Part shown: positions 55,273-63,833 of the stretch, piece after piece
Layout of the letters: the number at the start of each line of letters is the position of its first letter
Position numbering within the stretch: the stretch's first letter is position 1
Assembly (NCBI GenBank): GCA_043777815.1
Contig: JAYWHH010000009.1
Span: forward strand, 1 to 64,000
Source: JAXMDS01 sp043777815
Lineage (GTDB): Bacteria; Pseudomonadota; Alphaproteobacteria; Rickettsiales; Rickettsiaceae
Direction: 5' to 3'
Length of the DNA: 64,000 nt
Position numbers and translations under genes: made by a program
The notes under the pieces: generated by a model
Told to the model about the DNA's origin: nothing
Database searches by the model: none
What the model saw: the letters and a program-made list of their open reading frames with translations, nothing else

Positions 55273-56550
55273 TTATAAATCTAAACTGTCATTTAGATTA
55301 TGATTTTCAACTCCTAGGCTGTTAACCTCAGGAACTACATTAGCAGCATCTGTGGCATCAAGATGATTATTATAATCATTAGGCATATCTGAATTATCAA
55401 TTTTAATAACCGTAATCATTTTCATATCTTTAGAAGTTAGTGGAGAATTCATAAATTCAGCTTTTTTCATGAGATCTTCAAAAAGATATTTTTTTAAATT
55501 ATCAGCGGAATTAAATTTTTTTGTAACGCTTATTATTGGATTGTAATCTGGATATTTAATATTTAACTTTTCTATTGCTATTATACATTTAATTAAACTT
55601 TGCGCTTCATTTATATTTTTAGGCAGATTATATTGTAATTTAAATTCTGAATCACTAGCAGAAGTTATAATGCTTTTATTATTAAATTTAATATTATCTT
55701 TTACATTACATAAGTCATTATTATAACTTACTAAAAATCCATCTTTTGTTTCATAAGAAATATTTAGATCAATGCTTTCATTCATTTTTAATGAAACTTT
55801 AACTTGCTTATTACTTGTATGCCATGAATATATTATGCAATGATCATTTTTATCTAAATTAACAATGTGCATCATTTTCCACTTTCCTACACTACAAATC
55901 TTTTGTTCAGAGGCATTATATATGTACTTTTCTATATTATTTACATAATTATAAGCATTAGTATTATCCAAGCATATAATGTAATTTGGATCAAAATTTT
56001 TATCTTCAGCATGACTTATATCTATAGAATGAAGTTTCTTTTGGACTTCAAACTCTATTTTGTTAAAAGTTATATTGTATCCGGTTATCTGAAGCCCATT
56101 TTTCAATGATAATGCCCCTGGTATTTCTTTCATATCTTTTTCTAGAGATTCTGAGATTAATATGCTTGTGGCACTTATTTTTTCATTTTTCAAAATTTCA
56201 CATATCTCTTTATCTGTTTTCTTTCTGCCACTAGTTACACTATAAACAACAGACTCTACTGCTATTTCTGTTTTATCTTTATTAAAAGTTATTTTTGATA
56301 ATTTTATGTGTGATGCGATGACTTTTATTCCCGCGCTTGTTATGCTTTTAGAATTTAAAACACCATTATTATCATAATTTTCAATAAACTTTTTTGTGCA
56401 ACTAATTATAAAAGGTATTTTTATTAGCTGAATTAGTCCACTGACCGTTTTTTTTGAGCTAGGTTTAAATGCTGCAAAAGATTTGATTTTTACATGTTCA
56501 TATGAACATGCTAGATAAGATTCATTTTTGTTTTGTGTAATTTCTTTCAT
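55273..56550 (-). CDS. Orphan protein with a stop-punctuated tail repeat
   Basis: Function unknown. The 425-aa product has repeated strand motifs of the type (I/V)xITGYNITFNKIEF and IKVIASHIKLSKITF, no signal peptide, and an acidic Asn-rich end (NNHLDATDAANVVPEV then NHNLNDSLDL). The last 33 codons are the first of three tandem copies; TAA follows the first and the second. It differs in sequence from the 683/898-aa pair, though its style (Lys/Asn-rich, strand-rich, minus strand) is similar. Read-through of both TAA would give about 494 residues. Confidence 0.68.
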   Translation of the reverse strand: MKEITQNKNESYLACSYEHVKIKSFAAFKPSSKKTVSGLIQLIKIPFIISCTKKFIENYDNNGVLNSKSITSAGIKVIASHIKLSKITFNKDKTEIAVESVVYSVTSGRKKTDKEICEILKNEKISATSILISESLEKDMKEIPGALSLKNGLQITGYNITFNKIEFEVQKKLHSIDISHAEDKNFDPNYIICLDNTNAYNYVNNIEKYIYNASEQKICSVGKWKMMHIVNLDKNDHCIIYSWHTSNKQVKVSLKMNESIDLNISYETKDGFLVSYNNDLCNVKDNIKFNNKSIITSASDSEFKLQYNLPKNINEAQSLIKCIIAIEKLNIKYPDYNPIISVTKKFNSADNLKKYLFEDLMKKAEFMNSPLTSKDMKMITVIKIDNSDMPNDYNNHLDATDAANVVPEVNSLGVENHNLNDSLDL

Positions 56551-56926
56551 ATTTTTTTTAATTATTTAGATAGTTTGTAATGTAATTATACATACTATTT
56601 TAAAAAAATAAAATTTAAATTATATTATTAATATAATTTCTAAATTCCAACAAACTACTTAAGACTTCTCAATCCATAACGTCATTTTGATATTCTACTG
56701 ATAGTTTTGTTTATTACTTGATAGGCTATGTTTATTACCTGATAGTTTTATTTATTACCTGATAGCCTTGTTTATTATTGATTGTTATTGGATGAAATTC
56801 TTACATTTGAATATTATTAATTACGCTTAATTATTGAACGGAATTGAATTGATGATTGAAATTACTAATACAATGCTTCAAACAAGCTTGAATTGATATA
56901 TCATTTTAGTTTAAATTACTAATATA
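56551..56926. other. Spacer with a 20-bp minisatellite and a duplicated asd start region
   Basis: Positions 56698-56785 hold four units of TGATAGnnnTnTTTATTAC(C/T), about 20-21 bp each. ATTACTAATACAATGCTTCAA at 56861 resembles ATTACTAATATAATGCCTCAA at the real asd start (56914); both quoted up to the shared core. The upstream copy has its own ATG followed by six codons and TGA. Confidence 0.85.
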
Positions 56927-58006
56927 ATGCCTCAAGTTCGAGAATTAAGAGTAGCTGTAGTAGGAGCTACTGGAATAGTTGGACAAACCTTACTAAAAAT
57001 CTTGGAAAATAGTGACTTTCTTATTAAAGATATACACTGCATTGCATCGCATAGATCCAAAGGGCAGATAATTCATTTTAGAAATGAAGTTTATGAGGTT
57101 CAGGACTTGGAAGAATTTGACTTTAATCAAGTGGATTTGGTATTTGGCTGCGTGGGAAGTCAAACATCTAAAACTTTTATACCAAAGCTACCAAAGCATG
57201 TGATTTTGATTGATGAAGCGTCATTTTTGAGATTAGATACAGATATTCCATTAGTAATACCAGAGATAAATTCAAACAAAATTAAGGAATATACTAAGAA
57301 AAATATCATTGCTAGCCCTAATTGCTGCACGGTTCCAATTGTTATGGTTATACATGTGTTAAAGCAACTTGCAAAAATTAAGCGAATTGTAGTTTCAACT
57401 TATCAATCATGCTCTGGGGCAGGGAAAGCTGCTATAGATGAATTGTTAAATAATACAAACGGCGCCTTACTTGGAAAAAGCTTTATGAATTGTAATAAAT
57501 TGCAGTCTAATAATGCCTTAATGCGCGACATTAGTTTTAATGTATTACCACAAGTAGGTAAGTTTGATTATTACGAAGGTCATAACAATGACACAGATGA
57601 AGAGGTAAAAATAAGAGATGAGATAAATAAAATCTTAGAAGAAACAATAGATATATCAGTGACTGCAGTTAGGGTTCCTGTGCTTGTAGGTCATAGCTTC
57701 AGCTGTAATATAGAATTTGAATCATCAATTGATTTAGAGAAAACCATTGATATTTTAAAAAATTCCAAGGGAATTAACTATCAAGAAAATTACTTAACCC
57801 CTAAAGAATTGATAGGGCCAATAATTTTTAATCCTAATGATAAATATCAAAATTTAATTCATGTTAGTCGCGTACGCCATAGTGTTAGTGGAAATAAGAC
57901 AATATTAGACTTATGGATAGTTGCTAATAATTTAACCAAGGGGGCAGCTTTGAATTTATTTCAAATTGCTGAAGACTTGTTGCCAACCCTAAGTCAGAAA
58001 AATTAA
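56927..58006 (+). CDS. asd: Aspartate-semialdehyde dehydrogenase
   Basis: NADPH enzyme that makes aspartate semialdehyde for the lysine, diaminopimelate, threonine and methionine pathways; in a parasite it most likely serves peptidoglycan. The NADP site VVGATGIVGQTLLKIL is at residues 10-25, the catalytic Cys133 in ASPNCCTVP, GAGKAAIDEL near 167 and the substrate His in RVPVLVGHSFSCNIEF near 250. The 359-aa length is slightly above the usual 335-350. Single gene; its 3' end is duplicated downstream and its start region upstream. Confidence 0.95.
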   Translation: MPQVRELRVAVVGATGIVGQTLLKILENSDFLIKDIHCIASHRSKGQIIHFRNEVYEVQDLEEFDFNQVDLVFGCVGSQTSKTFIPKLPKHVILIDEASFLRLDTDIPLVIPEINSNKIKEYTKKNIIASPNCCTVPIVMVIHVLKQLAKIKRIVVSTYQSCSGAGKAAIDELLNNTNGALLGKSFMNCNKLQSNNALMRDISFNVLPQVGKFDYYEGHNNDTDEEVKIRDEINKILEETIDISVTAVRVPVLVGHSFSCNIEFESSIDLEKTIDILKNSKGINYQENYLTPKELIGPIIFNPNDKYQNLIHVSRVRHSVSGNKTILDLWIVANNLTKGAALNLFQIAEDLLPTLSQKN

Positions 58007-58059
58007 GTACCAAGCTTAAGGTCATATTGAAAGTAGAGTATAGATATACTCTATTATTA

Positions 58060-58236
58060 CTAATAATTTAACTAAAGGAGCGGCTTTGAATTTATTTCAA
58101 ATTGCTGAAGACTTGTTGTCAAGCTTAGGTCAGAAAAATTAAGTACCAAGCTTAAGGATATATTGAAAGTAAAGTATCAGGTCGCGCTTCAAGATTAAGT
58201 CAGAAAAATTAACTACCAAGCTTATGTCATATATTA
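58060..58236 (+). repeat. Copies of the asd 3' end in the spacer
   Basis: Positions 58060-58176 repeat asd 57924-58040 at a 136-bp offset without indels. The 27 last codons remain open with eight differences, five of them silent. A second, shorter copy (about 58190-58236) again contains GTCAGAAAAATTAA and ACCAAGCTTA. The rest of 58007-58325 has no gene. Confidence 0.93.
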
Positions 58237-58325
58237 ATTCGCGCTTCAAGCCTAAATTATTCTTCATGGATTGCAACTAGAAAGCCTTACTATATGAAAA
58301 GATTTGTTGCTTTATATCAAAAGCT

Positions 58326-59009
58326 TTATCTTTCAATAAACTTTGGATAATTGACTTTCATAACATAGTTTACATATATAAATGGGGTATGAATATGATT
58401 TGGATCTAGCATCTCAACCATTTCTTCAACTTCAGCAAAAGTTTTGGTTGCAGCTTTGGCCATTAATGGATTAAAGTTTTGTGCAGTTCCATGATAAACC
58501 AAATTTCCATAAAGATCAGATTTGCTAGCTTTAATAAGAGCAATATCAGCCGTTAGAGCCTCTTCTAATAAACAATCTTTATCATTAAACTTACGCATCT
58601 CTTTACCTTCTTCTACTATGGTATGCGCCCCTGTTGGAGTATAAAATGCAGGAATGCCACTTCCGCCACATCTAATTTTTTCAGCTAAAGTGCCTTGTGG
58701 AGTTAAGTTGGCGATAAGCTGTCCGCTGAAAGCTAATTTTGCTACATTATCATTCTCTCCAACGTATGAAGAATATATACATTTAACTTGCCCATTATTT
58801 AATAATAAACCTATTCCTTTATCCTCAAGGCCACAGTTGTTGCTGATGATAGTTAGATCTTTGACACCAGTTTCTGCCAAAAATTTTACCAATTGTTCTG
58901 GCATGCCGCACATTCCAAAGCCACCTATCATAATTTTCATACCATCTTTCACATAATTTTTCAACTCCACTCCATCAGTAGATAGCATTTTAGTTTTTAT
59001 AGACTTCAT
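58326..59009 (-). CDS. scoA: 3-oxoacid CoA-transferase subunit A
   Basis: Alpha subunit of the succinyl-CoA:3-ketoacid CoA-transferase, partner of scoB at 54.3 kb. The 227-aa length is normal. Marks: MIGGFGMCGMPEQLV near 32-46, ISNNCGLEDKGIGLLL near 57, TPQGTLAEKIRCGGSGIPAFYTPTG near 102 (cited in part) and KASKSDLYGNLVYHGTAQNFNPLMAKAA near 165. It lies on the other strand with asd and an orphan between it and scoB, so the two subunits need separate transcripts. Confidence 0.95.
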   Translation of the reverse strand: MKSIKTKMLSTDGVELKNYVKDGMKIMIGGFGMCGMPEQLVKFLAETGVKDLTIISNNCGLEDKGIGLLLNNGQVKCIYSSYVGENDNVAKLAFSGQLIANLTPQGTLAEKIRCGGSGIPAFYTPTGAHTIVEEGKEMRKFNDKDCLLEEALTADIALIKASKSDLYGNLVYHGTAQNFNPLMAKAATKTFAEVEEMVEMLDPNHIHTPFIYVNYVMKVNYPKFIER

Positions 59010-59098
59010 TTAATTTCAAATTAGTTTGATTGGTCTATTTTATATAAAAATAAAACTGAATTTGATATATAGAACATTTTTTTGAGTAGTTTTTTAGG

Positions 59099-59175
59099 AA
59101 TCAAAGTATTTAAGCATCATTCTTTTTAAGAGTTAAAGCATTTGAACATCAGTTTTGTAGTGATAAAGTATTTGA
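59099..59175 (-). repeat. 29-30 bp repeats at the 3' end of the transglycosylase gene
   Basis: Three degenerate units containing (T/A)AAAG(T/C)ATTTnA start near 59104, 59134 and 59164 on the plus strand; the last lies in the gene's final codons. Confidence 0.7.
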
Positions 59176-59943
59176 AATGCTACTTAAGTTATCTTTTGTG
59201 TTTAATTTACTTAATATTTTTAAAACTTTATTTGCATAATTAGTGCCAATATCTTTAGTTTTAGAATGATAGTAAGCAATTGATTTGTACCAACTTCTAC
59301 CACTGTTGTGATAATGCCCAGCAACCAAATATGCTGCGTAGTGAATGTTAATTTCTGGCTCTATTGCTTGATGAATAGAATCGAAGGCATCCCTATGATA
59401 CTTTAAATTTATCTGTGCACAGCCTACATCCAAATTAGTATTTCCTCTTGATAATTGTTTCGTGATAAAAGCTACAGCCTCTTGCTTGCTAACAAAATAG
59501 TAGCTTTGATTAGAATCATTAGCTCGCACCGCCCATGGCCAGGAGCGCATGGCCTCTAAGAAATTTTTGCTGTTAGAATACTTTCTCCCAGTTTCATTTA
59601 ATACGATTGCTAATAAAGATTTTTTAGGAAGTTTATATTTTTTCTCATATTTACTAACAAAAGTAAAACATTTATTGGATTCATTCATCAAGTACCTCTC
59701 ATCTAGAGAGACAGTAGTAATTGGTTCATTTGTTTGTCGTAAAGTATTTTTTAGAGCTGATTTAATGATCAAACTCGAGGAATCATATATTTTAGGATCT
59801 ATTTTCATTTCAAAAGAATTAATATCTTTTTTAAGATCAATACTTTTAAGATCAATATTTTCAGCTGATACGAAATTGAAGTTAATCAATAATCCGATCG
59901 TTAATATTGCTCTTCGGTTGCTAAGTATTATTTTATTGAGCAT
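59149..59943 (-). CDS. Lytic transglycosylase-like protein (SLT domain)
   Basis: Exported enzyme likely to cleave peptidoglycan. I start it at the Met at 59943 because a proper signal peptide begins there (MLNKIILSNRR, then LTIGLLINFNFVSA); a longer frame to 59988 would put 15 polar residues before it. The mature part has the SLT pattern: a probable catalytic Glu in LLAIVLNETG near residue 117, SWPWAVRA near 135, the DVGCAQINLKYH motif near 175 and YLVAGHYHNSGRSWYKSIAYYHS near 208 (cited in part). About 264 aa from this start. In Rickettsiales such proteins serve cell-wall turnover or a secretion channel. Confidence 0.85.
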   Translation of the reverse strand: MLNKIILSNRRAILTIGLLINFNFVSAENIDLKSIDLKKDINSFEMKIDPKIYDSSSLIIKSALKNTLRQTNEPITTVSLDERYLMNESNKCFTFVSKYEKKYKLPKKSLLAIVLNETGRKYSNSKNFLEAMRSWPWAVRANDSNQSYYFVSKQEAVAFITKQLSRGNTNLDVGCAQINLKYHRDAFDSIHQAIEPEINIHYAAYLVAGHYHNSGRSWYKSIAYYHSKTKDIGTNYANKVLKILSKLNTKDNLSSISNTLSLQN

Positions 59944-60116
59944 AATGCTAATATCTAATTTTCTACAAAATATTCTAATATAAACCAACTACAAATTGTT
60001 TTTTTATCATTCATACAATTAAAAACTTTATTTTGCACTATGTATCATGGTATCAATTGACACACAAGGCCTTAATATATTAGTATTTCAATTTATAGGA
60101 CTATTCCAATTTTTCA

Positions 60117-61661
60117 ATGCTTTCATTACAGAACATTTCTATCGCCATAGGAGGTAGAGTCATTCTACAAGACGTAAATTTTCAAATATCAGATAAACAA
60201 AAAATTGGATTGATAGGTAGAAATGGATCTGGCAAATCTACAATTTTTAAAATTATCCAAAATCAGATGCATCCAGACTCAGGAAAAATAGACAAATCAA
60301 AACATTGGTCTATCTTGGCAGTTAAGCAAGAGATGCCACCTTCTGATTTAACCCCTTTGGAATTTGTTTTATCTCAAGACACAGAACGTGATGAATTATT
60401 TAAAGCGCTAGAAACTTGTACCGAATCAGACGAATTGTCAGAAATTTATCAAAGACTAGAAGATATAGACGCTTATTCAGCCGAAAGTCGCGGTGCAAAG
60501 ATATTAAAAGGTCTAGGTTTTGATGAGAATGCACAAAATCAGTTGCTGGGTAGTTTTTCTGGAGGATTTAGAATGAGGGTTGCATTAGCTGCAGTATTAT
60601 TTCAAACCCCAGATTTATTACTACTAGATGAGCCAACCAATCACTTAGATTTAGAAACAGCCAACTGGTTAAGAGAATTTTTATCCAAATATTCCAAGAG
60701 CTTTATATTAATATCGCATGAAAGAGATTTTTTGAATGATACAGTCAATTATGTATTTGGACTAAAGAATGGAAAACTGGAGGGATATAAAGGAAATTTT
60801 GATGAATTTTTAAGACTATCCAGTTTAAAGCAAAAAAATATAGCAGCATTTAATACAAAAATGGAATCCAAGAGAATCCATATGCTAGATTTTGTAAACA
60901 AATTTGGTGCCAAAGCTAGTAAAGCTAAACAAGCTCAAAGTAGATTGAAGATGATAGAAAAAATGAACTTTATTGAAACTGAGCCTGATGATCATACAAT
61001 TGCGTTCAATTTCCCTGAGCCTATTCCTGGATCATATCCTTTAGTAGATTTTTCTAAAATATTTTTAGGCTATCAAGAAAAGCCAGTTTTACAAAACATA
61101 TCTGAAATAATTGGACCATATGATCGCATAGGTCTAGTTGGGCAAAATGGTAATGGTAAAACCACTTTAGCTAAATTTATAGCTGGTGAACTCAATTCTT
61201 TAAAAGGATCAATCAGGCGTGATTCGAAATTTAAAGTTGGATTTTATAAGCAGGACCAAAAAGAACAATTGCCGTTAGAGGAAACAGTTTTCAACTATAT
61301 GACGAGCTTTTTACCTGATGCGAAGGTGCAAAATATCAGAAGTCATTTAGCTAGTTTTGGCTTTGGACAAGATTATATAAACCAAACAATTAAAGGATTG
61401 TCAGGTGGAGAAAAAGCAAGGCTTTTGTTTGCAGGATTAACAGCTGATAAGCCCAATTTATTGATACTAGATGAACCAACCAACCATTTAGATATGGAAA
61501 TGCGTCAATCTTTAATGATGAGTTTAAATAATTACAATGGTGCAGTAATTCTAATAACCCATGATAAATATTTGCTAAAGGGTGTAGCTGATCAAATTTG
61601 GATAGTTAAGGATAAAAAAATTATTAAATTTGATGACGACATAGAGCATTATCAGTTTTGA
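60117..61661 (+). CDS. ABC-F family ATPase (Uup/EttA-like)
   Basis: Soluble protein with two ATP-binding domains, no membrane domain, acting on the ribosome. The 514-aa product has Walker A motifs GRNGSGKST (residue 35) and GQNGNGKTT (near 343), signatures SFSGGFRMRVALA and GLSGGEKARLLFAG, and Walker B LLLLDEPTNHLD / LLILDEPTNHLD. The linker between the domains (PtIM) is near 230-280, rich in Lys. Its length and the short C-terminus fit the YheS/ABC-F type more than Uup, which has a coiled-coil tail. The next gene, ccmF, starts 30 bp downstream. Confidence 0.93.
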   Translation: MLSLQNISIAIGGRVILQDVNFQISDKQKIGLIGRNGSGKSTIFKIIQNQMHPDSGKIDKSKHWSILAVKQEMPPSDLTPLEFVLSQDTERDELFKALETCTESDELSEIYQRLEDIDAYSAESRGAKILKGLGFDENAQNQLLGSFSGGFRMRVALAAVLFQTPDLLLLDEPTNHLDLETANWLREFLSKYSKSFILISHERDFLNDTVNYVFGLKNGKLEGYKGNFDEFLRLSSLKQKNIAAFNTKMESKRIHMLDFVNKFGAKASKAKQAQSRLKMIEKMNFIETEPDDHTIAFNFPEPIPGSYPLVDFSKIFLGYQEKPVLQNISEIIGPYDRIGLVGQNGNGKTTLAKFIAGELNSLKGSIRRDSKFKVGFYKQDQKEQLPLEETVFNYMTSFLPDAKVQNIRSHLASFGFGQDYINQTIKGLSGGEKARLLFAGLTADKPNLLILDEPTNHLDMEMRQSLMMSLNNYNGAVILITHDKYLLKGVADQIWIVKDKKIIKFDDDIEHYQF

Positions 61662-61663
61662 TG

Positions 61664-61711
61664 ATGCGTTTTATATTTTTTAAATTACAATATGAGTTTT
61701 AAAAAACGCAT
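61664..61711 (+). promoter_or_regulatory. Inverted repeat enclosing the ccmF start codon
   Basis: ATGCGTTTT (61664-61672) and AAAACGCAT (61703-61711) form a 9-bp stem whose 30-nt loop contains the ccmF ATG at 61692. It could limit initiation when the upstream gene is not translated close by. Confidence 0.35.
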
Positions 61712-63833
61712 TCTGTATTTTTTTAATTACAATTTTTATACTATACATTTATTTCTTAGCCTAGTTTTATTAGTTTATTTAAATGAATACTTTGGGTCCG
61801 ACTTACCATTAAGGTATAAAATTTTCAAACCTTTAGCAAGCCATGAGGGCTCATGGTTTATTTTGATATTTTCATATATATTAGTTTCCTGGTATGTTAA
61901 TAAAACTTTTTTAAATCTAGATAACAAGTTTGAAATATTGAATAAAGCCACAATTGTTCTATTGGACTTAAGCCTGATATGGATTAACGATTTTGGCAAA
62001 TCTAAACAAGTTGACTTAAATCCACTGCTTCAAGATTATGGCCTGATAATTCATCCACCTTTATTGTATTTAAGTTACGCTTTAAGTTTTTGGTCCTGTG
62101 GTTATGCCATGACAAATATTATATTTGCTGAATCAGCATCAGACTTGAAATTGAAGCCAATAATCAATATTGTAAGATTAAGTTGGATTATTAATCTAAT
62201 TGCAGTAGCGTTGGGAAGCCATTGGGCTTATAGAGAGTTAGGATGGGGAGGATATTGGTTTTATGATCCAATAGAAAATTTAAGTTTAATGATTTTAGTT
62301 AGCTTAACGTGCTTTTATCATGTGTTTGTAATCACGATCAAAACTGGTAGATTATTGAGACTATCCTTCATAACTGCAGCTTGCACTTGGGGTGGAATAA
62401 TAGTAAGCTTATTTTTAAGCAGATCTGGACTTTTGGTTTCGGTACATACTTTTATGACATCTGTCATTAGTCCCTATGTACTATATGTCTTAATCGTCAT
62501 ATTTGCCAGCTTGATTATCATTGGGACATTTAGAATAAAAGAATTTAATAACAGTAGTTCTAATAAAACCCTAGGCATTGCTGTTGGCACAAGCATAAGC
62601 ATTTTAGAATATAGCATGCTATTAATTGCTACTGTATTTCCAATCATATACGAACAGCTATATAACCAAACAATTTCAATAAATCAAGATTTTTTCATAA
62701 CTTTTATCAATCCTCAGGTGATTCCAATTTTAATATTAATGGGATTATTTGTTAAAGATAAAAAACTTTATGGCTTAAGCTTAATAACCGGCTCAATGAT
62801 AGGAGTTATTAACTATATATTTGGTTTCAATATTTATTTGAGCGCTGGTTTATTTTGCATATTAAACTCCTTGGCTTTAATGAAAACCAAGGTATCTGGC
62901 ATGTTAATTAGTCATTTAGGATTTGGACTTTTAGTATTGAGTATTTCTATTAACCAAATGATGTCTCAAGATTTTATGTTTCATTTGAGCGAAGGAGAGT
63001 CTCAGGTATTTCAAACTGGACTGAATCAAGAATTAAGAATTGAACTGTTGGCAATTGAACATTTAGAAAAAGAAAACTTCTATATAGCTAGACCTAGACT
63101 CAAATTAAATATTGTTCCTACTTCAAGTGAGTTGAATCGAGGCTCAGATTCTATTGAGTTGAATCAAGGCTCAGATTCTATTGAACTGGAACAGACTTCT
63201 ACTTCTGATGTTAACAAATCAGATCAATCGTTGGTGAATCATTCGTTGTCAGATCAAAACTCAGGCTTTGATGTTGACAAATCAGACCAATCGTTGATGA
63301 ATCAGTTGTTGTCAGATCAAGTGGATCAAGTTACTACTTTTGATGTTGACAAATTAGATCAATCGTTGGTGGATCAATCCCCAGGCTACAATGTCGACGC
63401 ATTAAATAATGGATTGAAAAATAAATTTTTAAGATATCTAATGAAATTAATTCAAATAGAATCCGAAATTATACTACTTCCAGAGTTGCGAGTATATAAG
63501 CCTCACTACACACCCAATTTTGAAACTTTTGTTAAAAATTTCTTATTTTATGATATTTATGCAGTATATGAGGGTCCGGCGACAGTTGCTGCACATGCGG
63601 ATATAAATTCTTTTATTGTTCATGAAGAATCATTTGAAAATCCAATCGAGCATATGCCAAAAGCGTTTTTTCTAGATGCCAACAAGGCTAATAATAGTGA
63701 TCATAAACACATGATCAAAGTATCTTATAAATCATTTATGATGTTTATCTGGATTTCTGTTCTTATAATGGCTATTGGCGCCTTAAAAAATTTAAATCTT
63801 AAGTTTATTTCAAGTTTTACTCGCGCTAAATAA
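61692..63833 (+). CDS. ccmF: Cytochrome c maturation haem lyase component CcmF, with repeat insertion
   Basis: Multi-pass membrane protein that attaches haem to apocytochrome c with CcmH. The 713 aa include about a dozen membrane segments and the haem-binding WWD region LGWGGYWFYDPIEN near residue 182 (usually WGGWWFWDPVEN). Conserved His-containing loops flank it (IIHPPLLYLSYALSFW near 115; LGSHWAYRELGW near 172). Residues about 478-575 of the C-terminal periplasmic part are a repetitive insertion (SDSIELNQG; (D)VDKSDQSLVNQ(S/L)LSDQ units). The last membrane helix follows at about 682-702. Translation is likely coupled to the ABC-F gene. Confidence 0.92.
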   Translation: MSFKKRILYFFNYNFYTIHLFLSLVLLVYLNEYFGSDLPLRYKIFKPLASHEGSWFILIFSYILVSWYVNKTFLNLDNKFEILNKATIVLLDLSLIWINDFGKSKQVDLNPLLQDYGLIIHPPLLYLSYALSFWSCGYAMTNIIFAESASDLKLKPIINIVRLSWIINLIAVALGSHWAYRELGWGGYWFYDPIENLSLMILVSLTCFYHVFVITIKTGRLLRLSFITAACTWGGIIVSLFLSRSGLLVSVHTFMTSVISPYVLYVLIVIFASLIIIGTFRIKEFNNSSSNKTLGIAVGTSISILEYSMLLIATVFPIIYEQLYNQTISINQDFFITFINPQVIPILILMGLFVKDKKLYGLSLITGSMIGVINYIFGFNIYLSAGLFCILNSLALMKTKVSGMLISHLGFGLLVLSISINQMMSQDFMFHLSEGESQVFQTGLNQELRIELLAIEHLEKENFYIARPRLKLNIVPTSSELNRGSDSIELNQGSDSIELEQTSTSDVNKSDQSLVNHSLSDQNSGFDVDKSDQSLMNQLLSDQVDQVTTFDVDKLDQSLVDQSPGYNVDALNNGLKNKFLRYLMKLIQIESEIILLPELRVYKPHYTPNFETFVKNFLFYDIYAVYEGPATVAAHADINSFIVHEESFENPIEHMPKAFFLDANKANNSDHKHMIKVSYKSFMMFIWISVLIMAIGALKNLNLKFISSFTRAK
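63130..63390 (+). repeat. In-frame repeats inside ccmF
   Basis: GAGTTGAATC(G/A)AGGCTCAGATTCTATT occurs twice 33 bp apart (63129, 63159 region), then three to four copies of a 60-75 bp unit with GATGTTnACAAATnAGAnCAATCGTTG landmarks (near 63208, 63270, 63342). All keep the frame. Confidence 0.85.

Noticed and set aside
59944..59988. Longer N-terminus of the transglycosylase
   Set aside because: It needs a non-ATG start and would put 15 residues before an otherwise complete signal peptide.
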